Assembly: GCA_019973155.2 (NCBI GenBank)
Contig: BPQB01000024.1
Span: 372,001 to 436,000, forward strand
Reading direction: 5' to 3'
Source: Phanerochaete sordida
Lineage: Eukaryota > Basidiomycota > Agaricomycetes > Polyporales > Phanerochaetaceae
Length of the DNA stretch: 64,000 nucleotides
Positions 22,787 to 34,546 of this stretch are shown here, one piece after another (the stretch's first letter is position 1; each line of letters starts with the position of its first letter). The position numbers and the translations under genes are program-made. The notes under the pieces were generated by a model that was given only the letters and a program-made list of their open reading frames with translations, was not told the origin of the DNA and did no database searches.

Positions 22787-23219
22787 TTCACGGGTTCGCA
22801 GTGCAGCCAACGCCGATTGGGCCGTCCACGCCGCTCTGACAAGCTGGGAATCGCAATGTTTATCAGAGACGAGTAGAGACAGGGACCCAAATAGCTCACT
22901 GTCGACCTGCGCACAGCAGAGATCTTTAGTCCCGCTGGGGCTGCACGCGGAACCTGTCAGCGTTTTAGGCGGTCAGACAACGACTCTACGCTCACCAAGG
23001 AGTGCTATCGCTGGCAAACTCCTCGCAGTTAGCACCAGTCGGGGTGGTGGGGTCGGACGGCGGGGTGATGCCGCAGATCTCGGTCCAGGTGTAGACAGCG
23101 CCCTGGTTCCAGGGCGTCAGCTCCGCGCAGCAGAGGCGGGTGCCGCTGCTGCACGTCGCCGCAGCGAAGGGCGGCGCGAAGAGGGTAGCAGCAAGGACGG
23201 CGACGATGGAGGACTTCAT
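22787..23219 (-). CDS. Ten-cysteine small secreted protein (member 1)
   Basis: The start MKSSIVAVLAATLFAPPFAA is a signal peptide. The mature part is CSSGTRLCCAELTPWNQ, then CGITPPSDP, GANCEEF, and (after intron 1) C-PSGTKDLCCAQVD, then (after intron 2) TCQSGVDGPIGVGCTANP, stop at 22787-22789. Intron 1 splits a Cys codon TG|C, as in the four relatives at 50077, 52875, 53757 and 60472. The cysteine order C, CC, C, C, C, CC, C, C recalls hydrophobins but has two extra cysteines, so it is not a canonical hydrophobin. Predicted to be a disulfide-rich extracellular protein, function unknown. Start chosen at the second Met because the relatives begin there. Confidence 0.75.
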
Positions 23220-24083
23220 CGTTGCTGCGAGCATTGTTGGAGACTAGGTGTGCTGCTGGTGTTGAGGGACTTGCTGCTGCTGGAGCGTAGAGTGGGCGCG
23301 CGCATCATATATAAGCGTAGGCACCCTGGCGCCTTTGAGTCCGAACATGCGTCGGAGGTGCGTTAGATGAACGTTGGTCGCCTATGGCACCGCATGGCCT
23401 GGGCTGCGTTGTACCGATGTGTGCAAGGGACATCTCTTTGTGTTGCACGAACGCCGTCGAGTGGTCGAACCTGCGTGATTCTTCGCGTATCACGGCGATG
23501 AGATTGCTTGATTCCGTGCGTGAAACGTGAACCTTGCGATTATTGGCGGGATGTAAAATGGAGAGCCTGCTCTTTAGGATGTAGTTTAGCCATAGGCAGC
23601 CACGCACAATACGCCGAACCACTCACCAGTCTGACCGGATCCACAGCAGCGACGGCGGCGGGAAGATATCCAGCAGACCCTGCTTACGACAAATGACTGG
23701 TTGGAATGGCCGAGGCACGCCGGTGGAAGCTGCCAAGCGGTCTTCGACAGCACGAACCGTCGCACGCGGACAATAAACTCCGGCACTGACGTGAATGTCG
23801 AGTAAAGTGCAGATCAAAGTAAGGGTCAGTTTGAGAGAAGATGCAGGTCCTACCGCAGGATTTTACACTTAGATCTAGCTCTGACGTCTCAAGTAGACAG
23901 GATCGTTTTGCAGGTACGCGCAGACACCAGTCACAAAGAGCCTAGATCGCCTCAGATTCAGCAAACCCAGCGCAGAGCGATAATCAGAAGAAGAGACGCA
24001 CGTCACTCTAGTCTACTGCGGGCGCTGGCAACAGAGTTTTAGCACCCCACCGGGCGCACATAGCACCATATCCACCAACCCAA
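23220..24083. other. Intergenic, with promoter of the ten-cysteine gene
   Basis: Contains TATATAT (minus strand, 23307-23313), about 88-94 bases before the gene start at 23219. Nothing else is recognisable. Confidence 0.4.
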
Positions 24084-25485
24084 CTATTTCTCTCGAGTGA
24101 TATACGCGCGAGAGAGCCGCCGCAGCTCAATCACAGGCGCAAACCCGCTTTCCCTGCGGTAGTCCATCTCGCCGGCGGACGAGATGTCGGGCGAGCACTG
24201 GTCCCAGAGCGTCGACATCTCGGTCTGCGACAGGTAGCTCGGGTTCGCTAGGCGTCGGATGTTGAGGATGACATGCGAACCCTAGAAGGTGGATACGTCA
24301 GCGGGGATTTGAAGGTTGAGCAAAAGGGGAACGTACGGCGTAGGACAACACTGCGAGCTCCCAGCTGCGCACGGCGTCAGCCGCGTTCGAGGTGAGCGAC
24401 GGAGGAAAGACGCACTAGTATCCGATACCCGCTCTTGGCGTGTTGTTGAGCTGGTACATGAGCGTGTTCAGGAGCATCGCCACTTCAGCGCCAAGTCAGC
24501 CTCGCGTGTAGATTAGAAGATTGGCAGACGTACCGAAGATGAGCGCGAATGCCCACGTGCCGTCGCGCAGGAAGATGAACAGGACCGAGCGCCTGGACGC
24601 GATCCTCTCCGACTTCTTGCGGTAGCACTTGAGCAGCGTGAGCACAAACAGGAACGTCTCGAAACTGAGTGCGGAGACCCTGCCCGCAGTGTCAGCGCGA
24701 GGTCTATGACAATCGCAGGCTGTGCTAACCAGTAGCCGACGAAGACGCGCGGCGACGTCGCGGCGAGGCAGTCGGACGTGAAGGTCTGGCCCTTCGCGAC
24801 GAAGCTGATGAGAACCATCATGCAGATTATCTCCGCGATGAAGGCAGTGATGATGAAGGCCTTGAGGAACCGATTTTGCTTGTAGAGTACGAAGACTGCT
24901 CTGCGGAATCAGCCCATGTCGCCTGGCAGACCCGATGTACGCACCTCTGATCATCAAAACGATTTCGACAGCGATCGTGAGCAGCTCGAGGAAGGCCAGC
25001 TCGTACGCGATGTACCCTCTGCACCTGTCTGGTGGGTTGTTTTTGGAGCTGTAGTGGCTGAGGACGACGCTGGACGGGTCTTGGTAAGCGGCGCGCTTCG
25101 AAGTCCCACATGAGGTACCCACCCTCCATGCACTATTGGGGCGTAGCGAATGAAAGCATACACCCATTGAACCCACTTAGCGTGGCCCCTGTGTACTCAT
25201 TAGATCTATGCACCAACTGTGTGCGGCGAGGCAGGCTCACTTCCACAGATACTCAACCTACGCAAAGACGGTTTAGCACCTGACCCAACGCAGGAGCATG
25301 ACATGCGCACCTCGTCTCCCAAGTTGATCAGTGTGTCCCATGTCATCCACGCGATGGCAGCGACTGCGGGGTAACGCGACGCATGAGAAGCGCAGCAGGG
25401 GGCGCGGCGCGCCGTACGCACTGGAGCTGGCTTCATGGTCCCGCTGGGCACCGAGGACCAGGATCTGGTGTGCAAAGGCAGACAT
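24084..25485 (-). CDS. DUF6533-type seven-helix membrane protein
   Basis: Minus-strand gene of about nine exons. It starts MSAFAHQILVLGAQRDHEAS (25485), then IAAIAWMTWDTLINLGDEVE and YLWKGHAKWVQWVYAFIRYA, which is the DUF6533 signature near the first helices. Further membrane segments are YELAFLELLTIAVEIVLMIR, VLYKQNRFLKAFIITAFIAE, VSALSFETFLFVLTLLKCY and LRDGTWAFALIF. The soluble tail is SHVILNIRRLANPSYLSQTE and ends YITREK at 24084. DUF6533 proteins are numerous in Agaricomycetes, have a GPCR-like topology, and have no proven ligand. The small exons were joined by eye, so one or two borders may shift. All joins I tested keep frame, so the gene looks functional. Confidence 0.75.
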
Positions 25486-27595
25486 GGGCGCCGGGGGTAT
25501 GTGGCGCGCGGGGAGAACTACATGGAAGGCGGACGCTCGGCGGCCTGGGCGGCGGGCTTAAGAGGAGGGACTGCGGGCGTGGCGGGCGCGCGCTACGCCG
25601 ACGCCCACGGTCACGCCTGCTGGTGGAACGTGGGCCGTGCCCGGCCGCCGACCGCAGGAGAACGCTGCCATAAGGTTCGCTGGCGTCGTGAGGCCGGATG
25701 TGCGGTCGGGGGCGGCTGGCAGGGATGCAGCGTGGAGCCGTGCTGTTCAGGCACTGCAGAGACAGTTGTGCGATCGACGTGCACGATAGGGCGGCAGGTG
25801 ACCGACTTTGCAGGCCAGGGATAGCACTACAGGCTCCGCGCGGGCCGTGTGACAACGGAGGTTTGCATGGTGCGAGCGAAGGACGTGCAAATGCCTGAAA
25901 TTGCAGCTCTACGCCTCACAGCGCGTCCGCCAGCGACTGAAGAAGAGAAAATACAGCTAGACATAGCGATGAGTCTCGGAGATAACCATGAGAAACCAGA
26001 ACTCACCATCCGGGACGCTCGCCGTCGGAAAGGCCGTGGTATGCTGCTACCAAGGGTCCAGGGATGAGCCTGGAGTGATGTCAGAAGAGGCGAGTCATTC
26101 GAGTAACTGCACAGCCTCGTCGCGTAAGCAGCCGCTGCACTTTGAGTGCTAGGTTCAGTCTGGCGGTATGACCGTGAGAGCCAGAGGACAAGTAGCACGT
26201 CGTAAAAGCTCCTCAAACGGGATCGCTGCTGGAGTAGCAGGAACTTTGATATTAGGCTGAACACCTGCCGCAAATCTGAGCGCCATTTTCCGAGTCTAAG
26301 CCATTCGGTGTAACCCTCAGAGGCTGAGTGGGTATGTGGCCCGGACGGTGCGAAAGAGTGTGCCCGACGAGAGTCCGGATGCTGATGCGCATCAAGGATC
26401 GCGACGCGGAGGGCGGGGAGCTCAGTGTACGAGATCATGACGCATCGACGAAAGCTATGCACATACTCACTGCTCACGAGAGTCAGAGATTGCCACTTGC
26501 CCCATGGAATACAAAGCTTGCCTTGCCAGGCGCTCCATACGAAAGCTGAGGGCATCTTCGGCAGCGCCTTGGCCGCGTGCAGGTTTCTGAGCAGCCTGTC
26601 AGGTTCACTTGCAGGCTCGCTGCGAACAACCTCGTGGGCCGAGCATCCGTTGCGCTTTGGGCACTAGGTTCAGTCTTGCGAAGATGAGCGTGAGAGTCCG
26701 AGGAGAAGTAGCGCACCGGAGAAGCCGCTCACAGCCTGCAGCAGCGCGCTGGCAGCGCAGAGAGCAACAGGCGTGGACGTTGGCACAGGCCGCTTTGACG
26801 TGTTGGCGGTTGTTGTCATGGGCGGTGTTGCGGGCATGCGGCTCGGGTCGGGGCTCCACGCAACCACCTAGAGACGAGCCCGCCCCGCGCTACCCCAGGT
26901 CAACGTCGCACGACCTGGAAATTTTCGTGCGTCTCTGCAGCTCGCAGCTCGGCCGTCCAGACTCAGAATATGTTCTGCATAAATTATTTCGTGCAGCGGG
27001 CAGAGAACGGTGCCTGCCTTTAGGCGTGGTGGCGTCGAGGAGAAAAGATCGAGAGGAGATCGCTGTGGCCCAATCTCGCCTAGCAGCAGCCCGATCGCGA
27101 TGGGACATGAAGTCATTTAACCCGGATCTAGCTCTTAGACTCGACGGTAAGGAACGCTTCTTATGGGATAACAAACGCAGCCTAATAAATAAAACTCCGA
27201 TAAGCTAGAAGAGAAGGCAATAATAAGCGGAAATGACAGTCGTCTACAAAGCCAGTTGCTTCGGCCGGCGTCGACGTTTGACACGGCGTGCGACATCTCG
27301 CTTGCCCGCTCGCCTCTCCTTCTTCCTCCCACCACCCTTCTCTCTGTCGTTCCCTTTTCCTCCTCCTCCTTGTATCTAATATTTGTTTATCTGCTGTCCT
27401 TCCCGGTCAGTCCTCGGCCGACCTTCATCAGCTCCATCATCCCTTCTGACCTCTGAGTGCTCGTATCCCAGTGTTGGCCCGAGGCACTATCATTCCCTCC
27501 TTTCCGACTCCAACAACCACGATCGCGACCGACCCTTTACCCTCGTCGCGCCCCCTCTCCCCATCCACCCGGTAGCTGCCCTTTACGTTCCAACC
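25486..27595. other. Gene-poor stretch with a diverged direct repeat and Galpha leader
   Basis: No frame here has a recognisable signature. Positions about 26131-26200 and 26654-26720 are diverged direct copies (both contain CTAGGTTCAGTCT and GTGAGAG). The right end, about 27300-27595, is strongly pyrimidine-rich, as expected for the promoter and 5' leader of the highly expressed Galpha gene. Confidence 0.4.
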
Positions 27596-29231
27596 ATGGG
27601 TGCTTGCATGTCGTCGGGAAGTCTCGATGTGTCGGAGGAGGACAAGCGGTTGCATCGAGAGGCAGAGAAGAACCTGAAGGACGTGCGTACACTCTGCTCT
27701 GTCTCCTACGCCACATCCTAAACCTTTGCGATAGGCCAAGGCGCAGATGGCCCGTCAGGTCAAGGTGAGTCGCCTTCGCGCTTCGGTAACCGCGTCGACG
27801 CTTAGCCCTGAGTGATAAGGTGCTACTCCTCGGCTCCGGCGACTCGGGCAAGTCGACTATCCTGAAGCAGATGCGCTTGATACACAGCGTGCCGTTCAAC
27901 CCCCAGGAGATCGAGTCCTACCGCCAGCTCGTCTTCAGCAACCTCACCCATGGCCTCAAGTACCTGCTCGACGCCATGGAGGACATGAACCTCGAGGTCT
28001 CCGAGGAGAACCTGCCATACGTGAAGCTCGTCGAGGACGCGCAGGACCTCAGGGACTCCCAACCCTTCCCCGTCGAGTACCACGAGCCACTCCTCAAACT
28101 GTGGGAAGACCCGAGCGTTCAGAAATGTTGGGATCGTGGAAATGAAGCCGCCATTCCTGAGAAGTGCGTCCTACGTTCCACATGCGTCGCTGTACACGCT
28201 GATGCTCACGCTTTGACAGCTTGGCATACTTCTACGCCGACCTTGACCGGCTGTTCGACCCATCATACCAGCCCACGGAGCAGGACATTGTGCACACGCG
28301 CGCACGGACGATCGGCATCACCGAGACGCGCTTTGCGCTACGCGACCATGAGATGCTGATGGTCGACGTCGGCGGTCAGAAGAGCGAGCGCCGGAAATGG
28401 ATCCACTGTTTCCAGGATGTGACAAGCATCTTGTTCTTGGTCAGTCTGAGCGGTTACGACCAGTGTCTGATCGAAGACAAGGATGCCGTGAGTACTACGT
28501 CTTTCTAGCATGCGCACGCCACTCATTCTGCTCGCTCCCGCAGAACCAAATGCAAGATGCTATGACGATCTGGGACTCGATATGTCACTCCCAGTGGTTC
28601 AAGTCGACGTCGATCGTGAGTGACTTTGCCGTCAACCCGCGTACCAAGCGGTGCTAAGACACAGCACAGATCCTCTTCTTGAATAAAGACGATCTCTTCC
28701 AGAACAAGATCAAGTACTCGGACATCAAGAACTACTTCCCCGTACGCGTCTCCTTCTTATGTTCGAGCAAATTAACTGACACGTTGCTGTCCAGGATTAT
28801 GATGGCGAACAAGGAGACGCGCAAGCTGGCCGCGAATACTTTAAGAAGCGATTCGCGAGGCTCGCGCAGAAGGCGAACCAGAAGGAGCGCGAAATCTACA
28901 TCCAGTACGTCGGTCTCCTGCGCCGTGGCCGTCTGTTATTGGGCCTCCGCCATGTGCTGACCGTTGCCAATCAAGCATTACGACTGCTACCGATACCAAC
29001 ATGTTGCGGGTGGTCATGGCTGCCGTTGAAGGTGCGTCCCTGCTCATATCGGCGTTTGTGTGTGTACTGACTTCTCTCCGCAGAGTGAGTCCTTCCCTCC
29101 TGTTCTAACTTTCTCAGTCCCGTGCCCTTTCGTATCCCTTTCCGGTAACGTACATTTGCTCAACATTTTGCCCCGCACCCCTTTCCAGCATCATCCTCCG
29201 GCATAGTCTCGAAAATGCCGCCCTGATATGA
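27596..29231 (+). CDS. Heterotrimeric G-protein alpha subunit
   Basis: Exons 27596-27682, 27735-27764, 27820-28163, 28220-28487, 28544-28615, 28670-28741, 28795-28904, 28976-29031, 29084 (one base) and 29189-29231 give 360 residues, normal for Galpha. MGACMSS offers Gly-2 and Cys-4 for lipid attachment. Motifs are the P-loop GSGDSGKSTILKQM, switch I RTIGITETRF, switch II DVGGQKSERRKWIHCF, the guanine-contact FLNKDDLF and TTATDTNMLRVVMAAVED. The C terminus is IILRHSLENAALI with no pertussis-toxin-type Cys. The protein couples seven-helix receptors to effectors at the plasma membrane, for example in mating or nutrient sensing. The final Asp-containing VED is only formed if a single A at 29084 is an exon; otherwise the frame breaks or a weak donor must be used. 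Confidence 0.93.
29084..29084 (+). other. Predicted one-nucleotide micro-exon in the Galpha gene
   Basis: Position 29084 (A) sits between a strong acceptor (CTCTCCGCAG) and a strong donor (GTGAGT). Joining G (29031), A (29084) and C (29189) makes GAC, the conserved Asp of VED. The next exon then reads IILRHSLENAALI in frame. A single long intron from 29032 to 29188 would shift the frame and lose the conserved end. Confidence 0.65.
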
Positions 29232-32189
29232 CCTTGCGCGTCACCTCGGTTCAGGGCAAGCGGCAGCACTAGCAGCAATGCGACTCGGCTGTTCGCGTTA
29301 TCAGCAGTGTTCTCGGCGTTATTCTATCTTATATCTATATGCACTCCTCCGCGTCACCTCTTCCGCTTTCGTCACCCACATCTTGGTACACTTTCTCGTA
29401 AACATACGTTTTGTCGTGTAATCTCTTCCTTTTTCTACGCTTCTCGTGCCTCTCGGGGTAATTATGTCCATGATCGTAACTCATGTCATCTTCTTTTTTT
29501 GCACGCAACCCTCCTCGACGAACCCTCTCATCAAATGCCACAATTGTGAACCGGGATCTCAATTTGGCGTCGGAACACACGCTACTACTGGCTACGCTAC
29601 ACCTGTGCGCCGAATCCTCGTTACCTTCCGCTGCGGACTCGCGATCTCGATCGTGCAGCACGATCATTAGCCGGAACGTGAGTCGCGCTCCCGCTCGTTT
29701 TGTTTCAGTCGCCTCCGCCTCCCCATTCAGACCGCTCTGACGCCTCCCTCGCACGCAGATCCGCTCGGTCATGCTGTGAGCCTGGCGTCTCGGGCTCCGC
29801 GGGGCACGCCGTCCTGCGCGGGCGCACGCCGCCGGGCTGCCCGCGCGTGCAACGAGCTCCCGCCGCTGTTGCGTCCGCCGCGCGCGGCGTGGGCGCAGGC
29901 ACACGGGCTGCGTCGCCGAGCCCGCGCCCACCACGGTGCCCGTCGTGCGAAACGTTCGCCATAGACCGCTCTCGTCCGTCGAACACTTTCACCGTCGCTT
30001 CCCGTCTATTTTCCTCGCTGTTTTCCCACTCTGGAGGCTCCCCCGCCCTCGCTGTCGCATCCCCACCCACGCCCGGAAATTGCTTACGGCCCAAAACCAC
30101 TCACCTGCATTGTTGACACGTCTACCCTCTCTCGTGCCTCGCTCCTGCCTCGCGCCTCCGTCTCCCGTCGCCCTGTATCGCTGTCGATGCTGCCCCTCGT
30201 GTACAATTATAATTATTTACCTTTAATAGGGGATTGTCTTGCCTGGCTCGTCTTGCCACCGTCCGCCGATGCAGTCCAGAACCTAGGTCAGCGCGCCCGC
30301 GCGTTTGCACGCGGGGAGCAGAGGGAGCGGAAACACGAAAACAGGCGAAGCCGCGCGATCTTATATACGCTCGCGCTATCGTCGCCCCGCGCGTCGGCTC
30401 ATCCCCATCAGAGCGGCTCCCGTGGACCCTGCCCCGCGCCGCGCAAAACAGAAAACCAGGACGGGCAGAGCCGTTTACGCTCGCCAGCCAATGGCGCGTG
30501 CGCGCGTGCGTGCCGTCATCGCGCCCCGCTCGTCAGTCCGTCGCCACGCCGCGTCGCAACGCGCGGGGCCCTGCGCCAACAGCCTCCGCCGGCCTCCAAG
30601 CGTGCCCCCGGCGCACGCGCGTAGCCCGTCGCGGGGGACGGCCCCCGCGCGGGAGCGGCCAGCGGACGTAGCGGACGCGTCGCTCCCACGCCCATCTCGT
30701 GCCTATTGTCCCGCGCCGCGCGCGGTCGCGAGGGCCCAGGGCGCGGTGCCGTCACGCGCGTGTGCAAGCGGGCAGCTCGCGTGCGTCCCTGGATGGCCAG
30801 GGCACGCGCCAGGGCGGCGCAGGGTCTGATGCGCGCACGCGTGCTGCGGCTGCCGGTCCCGCGGCGGGCGGGGCCGTGCGCTGGGTGACGCGCGCGCAGG
30901 AGGCGAAGAGGGGCAGCGTTGAGCAGAGGCGCGTTGGGGTACGTTGGGGCTGGTGGGCGTGCCACTGTTATAGGGCGGGCCCAGCGTAAGGTGGGAAATG
31001 CCAGGCGGAGATGTCGGGCGGAGGGCCGCGTCGCGGGCGACGTGCAGATGGAAGCGCGGTAGCGGCGACATGCACTGACGCTTTTCAGGTATGGTCTGTG
31101 TCTTCGCCCGACATACGGATGACAGCGCACCGGCACTGGCACGGAGCTCGACGAAGGGGGTGATATGCCCTGCGCCGCGTGCGCGACGTTTCTCGAGTTG
31201 CTCAGGGTGGACTTGGTTTGATAGTTTCAACTACTGTGGATCTTACTTTACAGGCATCGTACCCGACATGGCACCAGAAGCAGGCGACTCTGCGGCGGAA
31301 AACACACGTCGACGGAGGGCACCGCCGACGCCTGCACTCTCCTCGCCTTCGATCTTGCAGAACCTCCCGCGCTCGCGTGGCGCGAAGGTGCTGCGCCGAC
31401 GCGCACCAACCGCGTCGGCGAGGAACCCCGTGCGCAGGTGCCACGAAGGCGAGATGTCGCTGCCGCGCTCGGGGCCCTCTGATGCCCGCTGGCAGAGAGG
31501 ACGGTCATCCTGGGAAGCGCATGATGGACGTCGCGCGTCGGCGGACGACGGGCGTAGGTTAACCGTGCATGGATATACGCGATATTGACCTGGTGCGAGG
31601 TTCTAGATGCTGGGTTGGTGCGCCGCTGCGATGCCGCCCTCGGTGTGCTGTCCGCAACACCCGACTCAGTATTACGGAAGGCGGCATGTCGAGTTGCTGC
31701 CTGCATTGCCATCGCCGTGGCCCATGCTGGCGCGATACATTGCATGGGCGGTGACGGTGGCAGTCCAGGTTGACAGTCGCATGAGGACAGACGGCCGGGC
31801 TTGGGCAGAAACTGCCCACGACCGACGCGAGATCCGTGCAGGACAATGTCAAGAGTCACACGACACTCACCAGGCAGGACATTGATTGTCCTCACGCTGT
31901 CGCATTGTTGCCCGGACGACTGAGAGCGGATGCGATGTGTGCGGAGCCGAGGCGCTGAAGGTGCAAGAGCACGCAGGGAAGTAAGGTAGTAGGAGCACGT
32001 AGATTAGATCTATAGGTGAACCTGAGCGTAGAGATGGATATACAAACGAGTGTGGTATGTATCTACTGGTACACGAGGTATGATTACATCCGCCGGAAAA
32101 CATACAGGCCGTCGCCCGCCCTGCGCTCGTGCGCGCGCCCATGGGAATCGCCTATCTTACAGAACCCGAACACTTCACGACGCGGTGTG
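29232..32189. other. Nearly 3-kb GC-rich stretch without a supported gene
   Basis: The first few hundred bases are probably Galpha 3' untranslated DNA. About 29700-31100 is extremely rich in CG dinucleotides and Arg/Ala/Pro codons in all frames, so long open frames on both strands are expected by chance. None shows a start context, splice pattern or domain. No tRNA or rRNA is seen. Confidence 0.5.
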
Positions 32190-33522
32190 CTATACCGAGA
32201 GATTGTCGGCGCCCTTCCACGAGTGCCGCGCCTTGGTGAAGCTGTGCTCCTGGTCGTCTCCGTCGTGGTGCTGCGTGACCTCGACCTCGACGCCGACCTC
32301 GGCTGGGATCGTGAAGGTCGGCGGGTCGAGGGTCTGCGTGTGCAGGAAGCGCAGCGGGTAGCTCGGCGCGGTACGCGGCAGGCCCGTCGTCGTCGTGAAT
32401 TGCTCCGCGTCAGCGGCTGTGCCGTTATTGACGCGGACGATGATCAGGTTGAAGGTGATGCCCTGCGGAAATTGGTAAGTGCGGGCGGCGCGGGAGAAGC
32501 ACAAAGCACGCACGATGACCTGCACGACCACGTCCGACACGCCGTACTGCGCATTGCTCCCTGCGAGCGTCGTGCCGAAGAAGATGATCACACATATGGT
32601 GTAGAGGAGCCCGGAGTCGAGGATAATTCGCATGACCCGGGAGAGCCGGTGTGGGTGCAAAGTCGCGGCGGCTGACTTTGACTTGACTCGCCAAATTCGC
32701 CACACGATGAGCGCTAAAAAGATCAGAACGCAGCGTGTCAGCCATGTGCAATGTGTGGTCGCGCGAGATAAGGAGACTGACAGGTGACGAGGACATTGAC
32801 GGCGAGCGTGCAGGCGGTGATGGTATCCAGCCACGGCGTAATGCGTGGGTCGTCGAGCAGCGCGTTCTGGTCCGTCGTGCTCTCCACCCAAATCATCATG
32901 GCTCCCGAGACGAGGGTCATGATCCACAGGGCGACGGGGAGCAGGATGATCAACAGTCGTCTTGAGTAGACCATCCAGCAGCGGTATATCTGGGAAGCGG
33001 GCATGTCAACTCGAGGGGACGAGTATGATGACGTGCGCCGATGTACTCACAAGGATAGCATCGCCGATCGAAGTCTGCGCAACGAAGTCGACGGTCTTCA
33101 TGATGTTGACCCAATATCCAATGTCCTTGAACTCAGCTTCGGGCCCACCGGCACCCTTGTAGAAGATGAACGCGTCCAGGTTGTGCCGGAGACCGAACGC
33201 GACTGCAGAAGCGAGTCAGCATTTGCGAAGCGCATACGGCCGAAGGACGCACCGTCAAAGGTGGAAAAGATAAACATGAGGATAGCGACGCTAAACATGC
33301 CCCAATTCACTTCTCTCAGTGGCTTCAGCACCAGCTGGTCTCGCTTGCACAGCAAGGCCTTGACGCAGAGGCCGAACGTTACGAGGAATATGCCTACATG
33401 ACATCACTCGTGAGCAGCCCGATATTGAATGATGAGAAGCACGCACCGTAGGCGACACACTCCATGAACAAGCCGACGAGCTGCGCCTCTGCTATGGGGA
33501 ACTTCCCCTGGTCCGCCGCCAT
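32190..33522 (-). CDS. Agaricomycete multi-helix integral membrane protein
   Basis: The start MAADQGKFPIAEAQLVGLF (33522) leads to helices GIFLVTFGLCVKALL, WGMFSVAILMFIFSTFD, DAILIYRCWMVY, LLIILLPVALWIMTLVSGAM, TITACTLAVNVLVTSLIVW, LLYTICVIIFFGTTLAGS and, after an intron between VVVQ and GITFNLIIVRV, the last membrane segment. The soluble C-terminal tail ends at 32190. Seven helices and the D-A-I-L-I-Y-R-C-W plus G-I-T-F-N-L-I-I motifs are typical of a large, uncharacterised agaricomycete family with receptor-like topology. It differs from the DUF6533 protein at 24084. All six to seven exons join in frame, so I expect an active gene. No ligand or partner can be read from the sequence. Confidence 0.78.
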
Positions 33523-34546
33523 GTCCGGTGTCCGCAAACGAGGGTAGCGCGAGTTGAACGGGGGAAGGTAGCTTGAGCAGGGCTCGCTCCGCTGGGGAGC
33601 ATGAACCAGGTCGTTTTTTGAGGAGGTGGTAGAAGTATGAGTGAGAAAGTGGGACCTGAACGGAAGCAAGTGGGAGGATGGTGAATAAATGTGTGATCGG
33701 CGCTACGGGCTCGCAGGAGGCCTCCCAGGCACTGTCCAGAAGCGGGTCCTCCGATAGCCCCTGAGGGCAACGTAGCCTAGCGCAACCGACAGCGTCGATC
33801 GCAGGGCGGTTTCGTTGGAAATGCGCGCGCCGGAGGGGGCGGGGCCGGGGCTGGTCGCGGGTGTCGGGGACGTCGTCCCTGGGCGCGCCTGCGAGGCATG
33901 TGGAGTGCGAGGGAGAAAATTGCTGCGAGCAGGTCCAATTCCCGCGCAGCCCCGCGCAGAGGAATCGGAGATCTGCCTGAAAGTCTATCAGGAGTTACGT
34001 GCGGGCACATGGTCGAAATGGCGACGGAGGGCGACGGTCCACTCCGATTTGCTACGTTTCAGAGCCAAGCGCAGGCTACTCACCGCGATCAATGGCACGA
34101 GATAACGAGACAGAAGACCCGCCGAGCAGAGAGCAGTGCTGCCAAAGCCATCTTGCGGCCTGTAGTTTACTCTGGTGAGTCTGGCGGGGCAGATGACCAG
34201 GCAAGCTCGGGGAGGGCAGACGCAAGCTGGCGCAGCCTGTCAACGCAGCGCAGCATCGCAGGCGCTAAACTCACGAGACCCTGCGAGACGCGCGGGTCGT
34301 AGTTCCCCACCCAACTCGCTCTCGAACTATCATCTGTCCAGGCCTGCATATGCTACCGTAGGCCACGCAGACAGCTTTTCGAGCTAAAGCTAGGTACGTG
34401 CGCCCAAATCCTGTGCACAGCATGCGCTACATATCCTGATTCTCAGCTCAGAAGCACACGAATACGACATGTGGGCTAGCTGCGATCTGCCGTTCCGTGT
34501 CTCCCCCACTACGCTCCATTGTCTCGTACCTCTCCCGTCAGGAGAT
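33523..34546. other. Divergent intergenic region between membrane protein and P450
   Basis: It must hold the promoters of both flanking genes, which point away from each other. No coding signature seen. An in-frame ATG at 34469 could lengthen the P450 start. Confidence 0.4.

Noticed and set aside
26609..27208. 199-codon plus-strand open frame
   Set aside because: No recognisable motif, no conserved start context, and composition typical of chance frames.
30516..31230. Long minus-strand open frames (about 175-208 codons)
   Set aside because: They lie in CG-dense DNA where stops are rare on every frame, encode Arg/Pro/Ala-rich text, and show no domain or splice logic.
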